Shown piece by piece: positions 34,216 to 45,375 of a stretch of DNA of 64,000 nucleotides (positions are counted from its first letter, which is position 1; the number at the start of each line of letters is the position of its first letter). The notes under the pieces are model-generated. The model was given only the letters and a program-made list of their open reading frames with translations, did no database searches and was not told the DNA's origin. The translations under genes were made by a program, and so were the position numbers. The stretch is from positions 41,381,571 through 41,445,570 of the forward strand of contig OU862927.1 in assembly GCA_917880885.1 (NCBI GenBank), written 5' to 3'. The stretch is from Limnephilus marmoratus. Its lineage: Eukaryota; Arthropoda; Insecta; Trichoptera; Limnephilidae.

Positions 34216-34494
34216 GCTCTAAGCTCGACATTGCAAATAAGCCGAGCTCAAAATCATCTGATATGCTTTGCTTAAGAGGATCGATAATATTGTGGTTATG
34301 TCATTACTGGCTGACTTTAAACTTGAGTTCACAATAGTAATAGGAAGTGCGAGCGGATATTATTATGAGGGTTCTCACAGTTTGAGTGAGCCTAGCCTAG
34401 TTTCTGCCCCACTAGAGCGCTCTCAGCCGTGATACGCAATGTTCCCCACATTATATTATATGCCCTTTCATCATAGATAATTTTATAGGGAATC

Positions 34495-35216
34495 TGGAAA
34501 ATTCACCGCGGACAATTCACCGCGGACAATTCACCGCGGACAGCACACCGCAAAATTCACCGCAAAGAATACACAGCGAAACATTCACCGCGAAAAAAAC
34601 ACCGCGGAAAATTCACCGCGGAAAATCGCCACGGAAAATTATCCGCATAACATTCACCGGAAAATTTACCGTGGAACGTTTTCCGCATAAAATTATTCAC
34701 CGCGGGGAAAATTATTTGCCAATCTTTAGAGCACAGGCGTCAGTGCTGTATTTTTTCTATCCCGCTTGAACGGAAGATGCTCCTAGGAACTAGCGTCATT
34801 TATCCACTTGGCACCGCTGTCTAGTCGGGAAACACGCCAAACGCTCGCCCAACATACATACAATACATGGTTAGCATTAAATGTCATTTCTACGACTCCT
34901 TCTTGAGTTCAACAACTCGGCTGTGGGACGATAAGGACGTGTTTTCTCACTCCTTCAACATGAGTATCATCAAAAGCCATGTTCACTTTTTGTCCTCCTC
35001 AAAAAGACCCTCTACAGCATCCCCATAGTTGAAACAAGCCCAGAGCGAAATATGGGAGTTACGTTACAAAGTTTAGGTTAGGTTGGTTAAGTTAGGTTAG
35101 GTTTCTATTGATATTGATTATCTTGTTGTTATTAATATAATACAAGCAGTCTTCGGCACCATTCAGACATTTTATTCAATCTGTTGCGTGCGGTGAACTT
35201 TCCGCGGTGAATTGTG
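34495..35216 (+). mobile_element. Element with TTCACCGCGG minisatellite ends
   Basis: 34495-34715 is about fifteen degenerate units of a 13-16-bp repeat (ATTCACCGCGGAAA). Inverted units (CTTTCCGCGGTGAATTG) reappear at 35195-35214. The asymmetric inverted ends suggest a DNA transposon whose termini are built of this repeat. A LINE-A fragment lies in between. Confidence 0.45.
34740..35045 (+). mobile_element. LINE-A 3-prime fragment
   Basis: Frames read NGRCS, ELASF, RETRQTLAQH and then FYDSFLSSTTRLWDD, HSFNMSIIKSHVHFLSSSKR, PSTASP and stop: the same C-terminus as at 29.7 kb, with frameshifts and one stop. The short 3-prime UTR is diverged. Confidence 0.7.
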
Positions 35217-35429
35217 GATAGTTAAAGTTTCCTAGAACTGATTTATAGTTTCCATTATTGTACTCTGTTTGCTATCAGTGGGGCGGCGAGGAGCTCCGGG
35301 CGCCCGGGCAAGCGTATTTATGCTGTCACCTCGATACGACGTATTACCAGAAACAACAGGACAATGTTAGAACTGAATACCGGAAATTTAAAATAGTGTA
35401 AGTGCCATTTACAAAAAAAGGAGGTAGTA

Positions 35430-36129
35430 GAGTCTGTCAAATAAGAGTAGAAAATATAAAAAACGGAACTAATAATTTTGTAGACTGGCAACACCAATTT
35501 AACTGTCAAATATTATATCAAATCGCAATGACACTGAATGTATAAAACACTGTAAATCACATTTAAAAAAACCTTTTTTTGTTCTTAAATAAAAAATAAT
35601 AATTCAAAGAAGCATTGTTGTTAAGGTACCGCATAAAATTGATAAAATGATAAAATGATTTTCTTTCATTTAATTTAACATAAATTTGAATTTAACAGTA
35701 GGTAGAAAGGAAGAATCACTAATGGTGAGTTTAGTTACACTACTTTTAGGGTCTGATTGAGTTAAATATATTAATCTAAAATTAGCGACATGATCTAATA
35801 CTCGGATAATGCTGGCTACTTAAGCTAGTATTAAATAAATGTGAGCAATTTCTAACTGTGCTTTTCATTTTACTATAATATCATTATTCTTCATTGTATT
35901 AACAAAATTGCAAAGGTATTACATACCCATATGCAATTCTAGTTTTGAGATCAGTAGGTATCGAAATTGCAATAAAAAAATATTTTTTCCACTTTCATGT
36001 GTTTGTGATTTTTTTACAAAAAATGTAGGTTACACAGCTTTAAATCGCCACCACGTGTTGTATTTTTAGTATTGCCATTTGATCAACAGTGGCGCCCTCC
36101 TATGTTTTCTACTCTTATTTGACAGACTG
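35430..36129. mobile_element. 700-bp Tc1/mariner-like MITE
   Basis: The terminal arms AGTCTGTCAAATAAGAGTAG (then AAAA) and its complement at 36102-36128 match over about 27 bp. TA flanks both ends (35428-35429, 36130-36131). The right end reads CAGT inward, as in Tc1 elements; the left has GAGT. No transposase. Confidence 0.7.
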
Positions 36130-36131
36130 TA

Positions 36132-36574
36132 GACGGGAGTTTAAAGTACCTACGCTCAAGCATTCAAAGAAAACCCTATTTTATTTTTAAATGCATGTTT
36201 AATTTAATGAAATAGTCAAAAAACATTTAAAATATTTGATCGACAGATATTTACCACATTTTTAAACTTTCTGATGCACGTATGACGTTTTATGTTGTGG
36301 CGCAATTGATATAAGTTCATTTGTTTTGTTGTCAAATGACGTTATAACTTTGACAGTTTGACAGGTCAAAGCTAAACGGCAGCTTTGGAATATCAAGCGA
36401 TTGTGCTTTTGGAACAAATGTTAATTACCGGTCGCTCAATAGTTGTAGTGGCATATAAATATTTTAGCAAAATAATTGGTTGACATAAGTTGGTTTTATC
36501 GATGTCACTAAAATCAGTTAAACATTTAGTTACAATTTTTAATTTTATGTTATTTTTTAATTTATTTACTTCTC
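36132..36574. other. Unassigned AT-rich DNA
   Basis: No gene or repeat recognised. Confidence 0.35.
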
Positions 36575-37160
36575 ACGGGAGACCCCGAGGAAAATAGTTT
36601 CCATCACGGGCTATGTCAGGGGATGCTGTGTGGAGGGTTTCTTTAAGGAAATGAAGTTCTGGGACGGAAAAAGGAATTCGGGGTGGTAGGAATCTGGGGG
36701 TGGGTGTATAATATAACGGACATATTAAATCCATCCCTCCAACTGCGGTGCATGGCTACCGAGAAAAGTCCGGCTGGAGAGGTCATAAGGCCTACTTCCA
36801 CCAGTCCCTATCGACACGGCCCACCAAGCAGCAGGTTGGTAGACCCATCCGCCGCCAAGACCTGGACAAATGTCACCCCATTAATTCGGGAATCATTTGC
36901 GGCTACCTATGGCAGGGGGTGGGTAGAAATTTGGTAGTCAATGTATCCAGGAGTGACGGAGGTATAAATCCATTCCTCCCACTGCGGTGAGAGGTGATGG
37001 ATCAAGAGAGTCCGGCTAGAGAGGTCTAGGCTAGGTCTCCCTAAACCAGTCTCTCCCGATCTGGCCCGTCACGCAGTAAGTCGGCAAACGAATTTCCCGC
37101 TAAGATCTAGATAAACCTCTCCCCATAAATCCGGGCACCCCTGCTAAGTCACCAAATGTG
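36575..37160 (-). mobile_element. SINE-A copy with internal duplication
   Basis: Tail (GACCCCGAGGAAAATAG), LINE-shared block, then two successive body blocks each with CCATTCCTCCCACTGCGG or a close variant (about 36725 and 36970). Longer than other copies, so a partial dimer. Confidence 0.65.
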
Positions 37161-37599
37161 GAATTTTTTTGAAATTCTGGTGGCTGTCGCTGATTGTGTC
37201 CGGAATCTTACCACTACATATTATGGATGTTGACGAAGTTGTAATTTTGTATTGCGATGTGGTCGATGCATTCGCGAGGAATGTGGAAAGTTTCGAGGAT
37301 TCTCAGTATGGGATTTTTGATAATGATTATGTTTGCAGCTAAGAGGGAAGAGTCTACATGGTTAGTATAGTGTTTTGAAAAGACAAAGTTTTTGTTGATA
37401 GCAATAGCTGCCATTAGGCTTAGAGCTTCTATCAGGTTCCGACAGACGTACGATATACATGTCGAATTGCCAAAGACACGAATGCTGCCGAGGTTGACCG
37501 AATGGCCACTGCCTGTGGTAACGGTCAACGCTCGCCATCCAGCTCAGATCCAATTCGTAGACAGTCGGTCGTGTGACCCAGTAGTATAAAATGTATATT

Positions 37600-37700
37600 G
37601 TGAACACGTAAATACAATAATAAACCAGAATGTAACGAGGATCTTATTATTCTTGATGAGCCCCAACACAATAATTAATGTCTGCCTGTGGATAAGGCAT
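37600..37700. repeat. Dispersed repeat R3, copy 1
   Basis: Shares AATAATAAAC, TTATTCTTGA and AGCCCCAACACAATAATTAA with 58945-59042. Family unknown. Confidence 0.5.
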
Positions 37701-39164
37701 ATGTTACAATTACCAATAATTTTGAAACGAAATTTGATATCATTGTATTCCTGATATCCCATATTATATATTGTACCCTATAACGGATATCAAAGAATTA
37801 AACACGTTGGTTGCCAAATATAATGCTTAATAAAAGATAAGACATTTACTTATTACACGTTTCGTAAAAAAAGTTTTAATAATTAATTTTAAATTTTACA
37901 AAATCTTTAACGGCTAAAATAAAAGAATTGTGGCAAAACAATTAAATTATATTTTTCAACAAAAACAAAACCAGAACTTGGACTATATTATCAAGTAAAA
38001 TATTTTAAACTCACGGTTCGTGCTTAGCCTAAAAGAAACTAAATAGTTAAAATTATTTGAAGCAAATAAAATCTAATGTTTTAAATAAGATCGTCACGTT
38101 GTGAAAATTATTGCAAGGCGCCAGTTCAAGAAATTGAACAGAATATTAAATGGTGAATCAATATTAATATATTAAACTAAAAATTAAACGATGTCGACGG
38201 AGATCCACCGTAATATGTTTTCCTTGTCAAAACAAACGTTCAGCCTCTCTGACTTTCTATTCGGAACTGTTTGAAAAATTAGCTTGCCGAAAATATGTTT
38301 TAGGCAACAGAAGAACGCAGGATTACTTTTATTCTAATTTTGGCTTTCCAAATAGAAATTAAAAATCAATTCGAATTAATGCGAAGCTTCCGACTATATG
38401 AATAGGTGCTTACTTAGCATTTCAATTTCAAACAGTTACAACAACCCTACCGCATAGATTATACAGCGAACCACCTACATATAATTTGTCAATTTATTTT
38501 TATTTGAATACACCAATATTTATTTATTAATCTCTAATCTCATGGTTTTCTATCTTCCTTCTTATTTTTCGGAAACATTATTAACCGGTCTTTTAATCTT
38601 GCTATTGCATCTCGAGTCCATTTATTCAAAGAAAGATTAACCTTAACCCTCCCAATAAAATTTTGTCCCTTTTTTCGATAGCCTTAACTGCCCGTTAAAG
38701 TTAATCTCACAAGGAGCAAATTGTCCTTACGGTCAATGTCACGGTGATGTATGATTCAATTATTAAGGCTGGTCCTCTCCTTATCTGTAATTTGATCTTT
38801 TAGGGTCTTAGGTTTTGGTAAAAAACATATTTTTAGAATAGGCCACTTGCATGGACATCATAACGACTTGGAAAAAATCGTGTGGATAGAGTTTTTTACT
38901 AAGATTACGAAAATGTTAGTAAAAATTTTTAGAAATGTACAGTTTTTTTATTTTTAAATAAATAAATCCATTATTTGGGCTCGTGACGTCACTACATGAA
39001 AATGTCCCGTCGCCGAAAATGTTCCTATTAATTTTATAAAATTCCACACTGATTTATTTTTTTATATGGCATCACTTTGATTGCAGGCGAATTTTTGAAT
39101 TCGTTCACTAGATTTATTGTTTGTTCTCTGCGAACTTATCATTTGGTTTGATTTTTTGACAGAT

Positions 39165-39215
39165 GTTCTGAAGAGAACCCCGTACAATTAATGGGTACGG
39201 GGTTCTCTTCAGAAC
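39165..39215. other. 21-bp perfect hairpin, 9-nt loop
   Basis: GTTCTGAAGAGAACCCCGTA plus C (39165-39185) is exactly complementary to 39195-39215. The loop is AATTAATGG. It lies alone in AT-rich DNA. Confidence 0.8.
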
Positions 39216-39810
39216 GTGAAGAGGATGTCGTTACATGTTTTAGAGGTATAATGGTTATGGTGCTGATTTTAACAAAATAAAATTTTATAATATTCTTATT
39301 ATTATTACAATTTACTAGTCCAAGTATATTACATTGAATTTAGTAATATAGACGCTGTACATTATAATGATTTATGATCAATAAGATGGATCAAGGAAAA
39401 AAATATTTATGAGATGTAATATTTTTTTTATGCCTCGTTATTCTCCTGTGCCATTCGTGTGAAAAACGTTCTTTTTTTTTTAAATGATTTTCGGCTATGT
39501 AATTATCGTTTTTTCACACCTATAAAATTATGTCCCGTCTTTCCGGTTTATAAAAAATGGTCTGATTTATCGTATTGAAATTTTCAAAAAATCCCCAGGG
39601 TTTCAAAAATACGATTAAAAAAATATAAAAAATACAGAATGTCTTAGAATATTTGCCTAAACCGGAAAAAATTTTAAAAAAATGTGATGCAAGTGGCCTA
39701 TTGGTGCTTACGCAAAAACTTTTTTACTTTACCAAAGTGGTCTTTCTTACCAAGGTATTATTTATTTTATTTTTGTATTTACTTGGTTCTTTGATGATTC
39801 CATTGGTGTC

Positions 39811-40010
39811 TTTTTGTATGGATAATTTACAAGAGTCTCAACTGGTCTCAACCATTCGGACCCAATGGGACTATGGCATCCGTGATTGAGGTAAGTTGTG
39901 AAGCTGAGGGCAGTATGAAAAGGTGTTTTTTTAAATCAGGTCACCAGACTCGACTAGCCTTTTCAATTTTTAACAGGGCGATACTGAGAGTATCTACAGC
40001 TCTCAAGTTT
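39811..40010 (-). mobile_element. SINE-B fragment
   Basis: GGACCCAATGGGACTATGGC, TTGTGAAGCTGAGGGCAGT, then CAGGGCGATACTGAGAG: body blocks of SINE-B without head. Confidence 0.6.
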
Positions 40011-40954
40011 GCGGCAAAAATATCTAATATGATATGTTATTGTAATTTTCATTTGAAAAAAGTGAGACTGAACGAACAATTGGAAATTTCTACTTGTCTA
40101 CATACTGTACACCGGAGTATAAATATAAAAAAAATAATACTTTAAATAAATTCGTTTGATATCCAAACCGACCTTTCAATATTGGAGGAGCGTACGAGTA
40201 TCGTCGTCCCAGGAACCTATCATCCAGGTTTTACTTGGATGATAGTCTTTTATGGCGCTACTTCGTATGAAGGCTCGTCTGTTGACATCTTACTCTAACA
40301 CTTCGTTAAACAACTTAGCGTCTGTCTAATCCCGTATTACGAAACTTACGTATATGTAAATAAATTACAGCTTGAATGAAAACTCCATTATTCCCCCATT
40401 TCTGTTACTTAACCTTGAAATACTTAACGTTTTACACCGGAGAGTTTAACTCATCAAGTTCCCCGATAGCGTCAACTGAACGTATTTAGGCAGAAGTGGA
40501 GCCTACCTAATAAATTATTAGGCCCCTCTACCTACTACCTCTACCTCCTCCCGAAGAACCAACCACAGGGCGGACCAGAAATGGTTTAAACCTTTAAAAC
40601 ATTTAAAAACCCACTTTGAAACGGTTCCATGACAACTCTACAAAGTTGCATTTTAAAAGCCATTAAAAGTGTTGAAAAAAATAGCCCAAACCTAACATAA
40701 CCTAACCCTATGTAACCATTTTTAATTTTTTGATAACCTTTCAAGGAAGTGATGGTCGCACTTTGTTGAGTAGTTCGGCCACCCTTTAAAACGTGCCATG
40801 TAATTCTTGAGCTACTGAGTTGTTACAGTTTTTGAGCGATGTACAGCTACGCAGCCGACCTTTGGCAAACATCGTCGACGCTGTAATAGCAATGGAGCTT
40901 AAATAATATAAGTTTTGGTGTGTCAAACCAATACACTTGAGATCAACCTACAAC
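40011..40954. other. Unassigned DNA
   Basis: No gene or repeat recognised. Confidence 0.35.
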
Positions 40955-41205
40955 TTTATTCTACAAGTACGGTAGAAGTGAAACCTTCAGAAAAGCAAAG
41001 TAGACAAGAGTGGGAAGCTACGAAGCACGGCACAAAGAGGAGACCGGTAGGCTGCGAAGCACCGCACAAAGAGGAGACCGCTTATTGTATCTCAATATCT
41101 CGCAGGCTAATCCCATAGATGTATGTATTTGTCTCTTTTCAGGGTCGCTTTTTCGTTTCTTCGAGTTTTAATTCACAACTGGCTAAAGAAGTTTTAACTT
41201 CAAAA
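40955..41205. repeat. Dispersed repeat R2, copy 2
   Basis: Same family as 33983-34215. The unit GAAGCACSGCACAAAGAGGA is duplicated in tandem (about 41021 and 41056). Confidence 0.55.
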
Positions 41206-41594
41206 ATTAAATATAAAATTAGTGCCGCTATGCTTGATCTGATGTCTGGTGCCTGCAAGTTACTACCTTTCTCTAGCTTTGCTGGTTCCAAATTGAATCA
41301 TAGAAATCTTATATCTTCTCTAGCTGTCAACTTGCAGTAGTTCTGGCTTCCGGTTGTTGCGATCGATATATTAAAACGGAAAACAGGGGTTCAATGTTTT
41401 AACCCGTTATAACTGAAGAAATAATAAATATGCATTATGAAAAAAAGTGTTAAAAAATGTGCGTCCTGCTAAAACTCAGAAACGAGTCCTGGTACGTGCA
41501 AGGGAGTTATATGGTGTAGTAGCCCTCCTATCCCCATCCATGAAGAAGGTTCCCGTTTTTACCTGAAGGGCGTGCTTTTGAGGATGTAAGGGCT

Positions 41595-41664
41595 GGAAGT
41601 TTCGCTTCATTTCCAGAACATTCTCGAATGTTGTGGAATGTTCGGGAACACTGTGGATCATTCG
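41595..41664 (+). promoter_or_regulatory. Heat-shock element array
   Basis: Pentamers in one 5-bp phase from 41595: gGAAg, tTTCg, (miss), tTTCc, aGAAc, aTTCt, cGAAt, (gTTgt), gGAAt, gTTCg, gGAAc, (miss), (gGAtc), aTTCg. Ten perfect nGAAn/nTTCn pentamers in fourteen is far beyond a minimal heat-shock-factor site, which needs three. The TATA box at 41699 lies 35 bp downstream. No heat-shock ORF follows. Confidence 0.7.
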
Positions 41665-41698
41665 AAGCCTTTTTTGTATCGGCTACCCATTAGTAGGG

Positions 41699-41708
41699 CT
41701 ATATAAAG
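41699..41708 (+). promoter_or_regulatory. TATA box downstream of the HSE array
   Basis: CTATATAAAG. A start site would be expected near 41730, but no ORF of a known heat-shock protein lies downstream in the window. Confidence 0.55.
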
Positions 41709-41744
41709 CAAGATCCGTCGTGGGTCTTAAATCAACTCCCTTAA

Positions 41745-42231
41745 GGTACTTTCACAATGATCAAGTATTAAGTCAAGTAGCGACTACACTTGCTACTTGA
41801 CACGCCGAAAACCGTTCGCAATACTTTCAAGTAGTACATTTGTGGTCGCCGCCCGTTGCAAGATGACGGCGGATGACGGGTTGCTGCAAAGCAAAGTAAA
41901 TACGCTAATTGAACTTATTTTAATGTTTATTTTAGAAGAGGTGAAAGAATAAATTAGTAAGATGAAAATAAATAAACTATGGACACGAAAAGAGATTAAT
42001 AGCAGCATAAATGAATAAACTTATGGTAGCATCTTCGCTCTATCACCACAATTCCGCGCGTTCACGCCCGAAAAATAGAACGAAATGGATTGAGTCTACT
42101 AAAGAGCTGACTCACCCACTCTACTAAAATTACGGTGTTCGGACGCGTTTAGTTACTACTATACTCTCCACTCAACTACAATACTTGCCAAATCCAAACG
42201 GGGCTTTAGCGGTGCCGGGTTCCCCAGCTAG
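41745..42231 (+). mobile_element. Possible Helitron ending CTAG
   Basis: GCGGTGCCGGG then TTCCCCAG and CTAG (42228-42231) before T resembles a Helitron 3-prime end. A 10-bp hairpin GTCAAGTAGC/GCTACTTGAC lies at about 41773-41802. The 5-prime limit is not known, so whether the heat-shock promoter is inside it is open. Confidence 0.3.
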
Positions 42232-42415
42232 TAAATTATAAAAATATTATATTATTTCACTCACTCGCTAGTGAAACAAAACCACTTCAAAAGACTTTAG
42301 AAATAAACCCCACGTAATAATGTATTATCATGGCACTTACACTATTTTGGTTTTCTCGACATCCCACTATCCAAGCTTATCATCTTCTCCTTTGTGTTCT
42401 CCTTAGAATGCGTCA

Positions 42416-42451
42416 GGCGCTCGGAGCAGCCTGACGCATTCTGGCCGGTCT
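42416..42451. other. 13-bp perfect hairpin
   Basis: GAATGCGTCAGGC and its complement around a 10-nt loop. Confidence 0.7.
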
Positions 42452-42589
42452 CGTTATCCCTTATTAAATAAGAGGGATAATTAACATTTTGAGACCTTAA
42501 AAGTGTCAAATAATGTTTATTACTCTGTGAACATTACATATGTGAACTCAAAATAATTTTATCGTAAGCAGTGTGGACGTATAACGAGT

Positions 42590-42960
42590 TTTAAGAATAT
42601 GTGCAGATATTATCGTGATTCATTAGATGCGAAGTGTTTAAAACCCAGGATCGGTAGCGAACATTTACCAGATGTGGTCATTTGTTCGGTTGTTGGGTGT
42701 CATAGCCGTACCCCTGCGCACCCCCCGCACCTTTACTGCAACCCCGCTGCTCGCTGTTACGCCCGCAGTCGCTGTATTTACGACTGTGGACCATATGTGT
42801 GGGCCACCGAAGCGGCCTTCTAAGAAACGCACCAGAGAAGAAAACCAACTGATGACCTCTGCAATCTCTGCATCCCTAGCTGCCCCCGCTGCCAACCGCC
42901 CGCGCCTGCCCCCCGCCCCTAAGCACATGGACTAGGAAGTCATGGGACTGAGCCCGCGCC
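42590..42960. other. GC-rich island with overlapping short ORFs
   Basis: Two plus-strand ORFs overlap (42599-42823 and 42672-42935), with an opposite one. The second ends PKRPSKKRTREENQLMTSAI and a proline/alanine-rich tail, loosely like linkers of MADF-type proteins. I cannot assign a gene. Confidence 0.25.
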
Positions 42961-43265
42961 CTTCGGTTTCTACCTGTGCCGTACGTATGGAGTGATAAAT
43001 GAAAAATTAAAAAAACTTTATTAATTAACAGTTCACAGTGACAATTTATTATCACAGTGTATTACGAGTATATATACATTTTCGTTAGCGTTGATTACGT
43101 GTTATTTTTATGGTTTCTTTGCAATTGTTTTTATGAACTGCAGATTTATTAAATACATATATGTTTTGAGTATGTGTGAGTAAGACTAAGTTAGGTTAAG
43201 TTAGATTAAGTAGATTAAGTTAGATTAAGTTAGACTAAGGATGTTAAGTAGATTATTAAATACAG

Positions 43266-43612
43266 AAGGTAAATGTATTATTGGGGGGCAAGAATTCCAA
43301 TAATCCATGCGCTTGATAGCTGCAAGACGAGTTGATACCTAGCCTCCTACATAGTTAAGTAAATTAGAATACGTACGTATAAAAAGATATTTTATTTAAT
43401 TTATTGGGGGGCTAGAATTCCAACAGTCCATGCGCTTGATAGCTGCAAGACGAGTGGTTATCTAGCCCCCTACATAGTTAAGTAAATTGAAATACGTACG
43501 TATAAAAAGATATTTTATTTAATTTATCGGGGGGCTAGAATTTCAATAATCCATGCGCTTGATAGCTGCAAGACGAGTTGTTATCTAGCCTCCTAAGTTA
43601 AGTAAATTCTAA
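43266..43612. repeat. 123-bp tandem repeat, about 2.8 units
   Basis: CCATGCGCTTGATAGCTGCA recurs with a period of 123 bp (GGGG runs at 43283, 43406, 43529). Confidence 0.8.
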
Positions 43613-43635
43613 TGTAAAATCCTTGTTAATTTGTA

Positions 43636-43706
43636 CAGCGCTCTTGAGGCGATTTTTCGCAAAAACAGCGCTATATAAGTTGTCCAAATTTATTATTATT
43701 ATTATT
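43636..43706 (+). mobile_element. LINE 3-prime tail (severely truncated)
   Basis: CAGCGCTCTTGAGGCGATTT, then AACAGCGCTATATAAGTTG and an (ATT)n tail. The same 71-bp unit occurs at 57313-57384 with a target duplication. Such GCGCTATATAA plus (ATT)n ends are typical of LINE 3-prime ends. Confidence 0.6.
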
Positions 43707-44230
43707 TGTCACTATTTAGCTGAATTACGCGAGTTATGAACTACTGCCACATTTTTAACAATGTTTTAGTGAGATAACACGCATATTTAAACCGCGCGTG
43801 TCCTAAGACGCTGTTGACTAAATGCCTGGTACGTTTTAATGGGATAGTTCTCGAGGTACCAAATTACCAAAGAAACAGGATATTTTCCTTACTTCTTCCC
43901 ATTCTACTGCCGTAACCGCACATTACAACCTACTATCGTGAAAAGTAATTGAGGTCCGTAACAGTCGAGAGAAACTTTTGAACACGTAGGAGTAGGTAAT
44001 ATTATTATGAACTAACATAGAAACACTCGAATGAAACTACAGTACTACATTCCCTCGATATTTTTTAAACTTTGTATTATGGAAGCGCTGAAGGAATATA
44101 AACGAGTTGTGGGCGGGTCCATGTACCAGTAGTAAGCTAAAAATTATTTTTTTGGAATAACTTAGGGCCGTCTGTTTCGACGCCAGCTAGTGTAAAAGTA
44201 ATTTGTAGTTAAAAAACTGTTACAATTAAA
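43707..44230. other. Unassigned AT-rich DNA
   Basis: No gene or repeat recognised. Confidence 0.35.
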
Positions 44231-44455
44231 TATGTGAGAATGGTTTTAGTGGCACGCCTGCCTTTTCAAATATGCAAGAGCGAGACGGCAGAACTGAGTA
44301 TAAAAGGTGATGAATGTACCTACTTGCTCTCATTACCTACAGACAGCTCCGTTAGCTAGCACGTAGCATATAACTTGTATAGTACCAATAAATGTTCATC
44401 TCGTACACGCGCGTATCATTTAAGATCTGCAAGATCACGCACATCATACGCCTAC
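44231..44455 (+). repeat. Possible solo LTR
   Basis: Begins TGTGAGAATGG, has a TATA box (GAGTATAAAAGG, about 44298) and a polyadenylation signal (CCAATAAATG, about 44383) within 225 bp. No target duplication found and no second copy in the window. Confidence 0.3.
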
Positions 44456-44639
44456 ACTAAAGTCTGTAAATAACAAAATATTACAAAAATGCCCTTTTCA
44501 ATTCATTTAACCACCCGTTTTAAGTCACTTTTAACTTTCGCCTCTACTTTCTGGAAACAAACGACCAATTTTTGATGAAGTCGAAATTTGTGTTTGTCAA
44601 CTTTTTTGGGGGGGAGGGGGTGACACCACGTTGGCTGGC

Positions 44640-45175
44640 TTTACGTCGGTAGCGCGACTGTAACGCGGTAGGGATTGTAATGCATAAATCACCTTACAAA
44701 CACTACCGCATTTCAGTAGCGCCACGCTACCGACTAAATCGCGCTAGGGATTGTAATGCATAATAAATCACCTTACAAACACTACCTCGTTTCAGTCGCC
44801 TTACGCGCTTCGTTGCTCTATCTGTTTCTCTGAGGGTGACGACCGTTATTATAGAGGGGTTAGCAGAAAGGATGGACAGCGTTATTTTTTTTCTTCAAAA
44901 ATTTTTTTTTTACATTGAAAACGCGCGTTTTTTTTTACTTAAAAAAATAAAGTGAGTATTGGTAAGAAACAGATAAACCAAAGTCCAAGCGGTCCATCTT
45001 CTCTGCTAACCCTTCTATAATTACGGTCGTCACTCATAATCAGAAACAGATAGAGTAACGAAGCGCGTAAGGCGACTGAAACGAGGTAGTGCTTGTAAGG
45101 TGATTTATGCATTACAATCCCTACTGCGTTTCTGTCAGTAGCGCGACTGAAACGCGGTAGGGATTGTAAATACGC
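44640..45175. mobile_element. Fold-back element with about 135-bp arms
   Basis: 44740-44875 is complementary to about 45000-45140 (shared GCGCGTAAGGCGACTGAAAC, GGTGATTTATGCATTACAAT and CAGAAACAGATAGAG). The outer part adds a tandem copy of the GGTAGGGATTGTAATGCAT unit. The spacer is T-rich. The 126-codon ORF (44939-45319, -) is a by-product. Confidence 0.65.
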
Positions 45176-45375
45176 ACCCGGGACGGATAACACAACCGGA
45201 GGAGCGTAATGGGATAGGGTGGGACAGGTTCTAACAGAATATTTACCACAACGGAGGGGGTAGAACGGGGTAGGATGGGGTGGGGCGAAACGGAATTCCG
45301 TAATGGTCACTGACCACAAGGTACAATAATGATAAACTGAATATAGTTCTGATTTTTTTTATTCAGACTTCTCGC

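Larger units (their letters stand above)
37161..39810. other. Mostly unassigned AT-rich DNA
   Basis: 37600-37700 is repeat R3 (with 58945-59042). 39165-39215 is a perfect hairpin. The 104-codon ORF at 37214-37528 (-) starts at TTG and shows no domain I know. Confidence 0.35.

Noticed and set aside
34495..34725. CRISPR-like array
   Set aside because: Units are degenerate, 13-16 bp, with no regular spacers; the genome is eukaryotic.
37214..37607. 104- and 81-codon overlapping ORFs (-)
   Set aside because: No domain, non-ATG start for the longer one; partly next to repeat R3.
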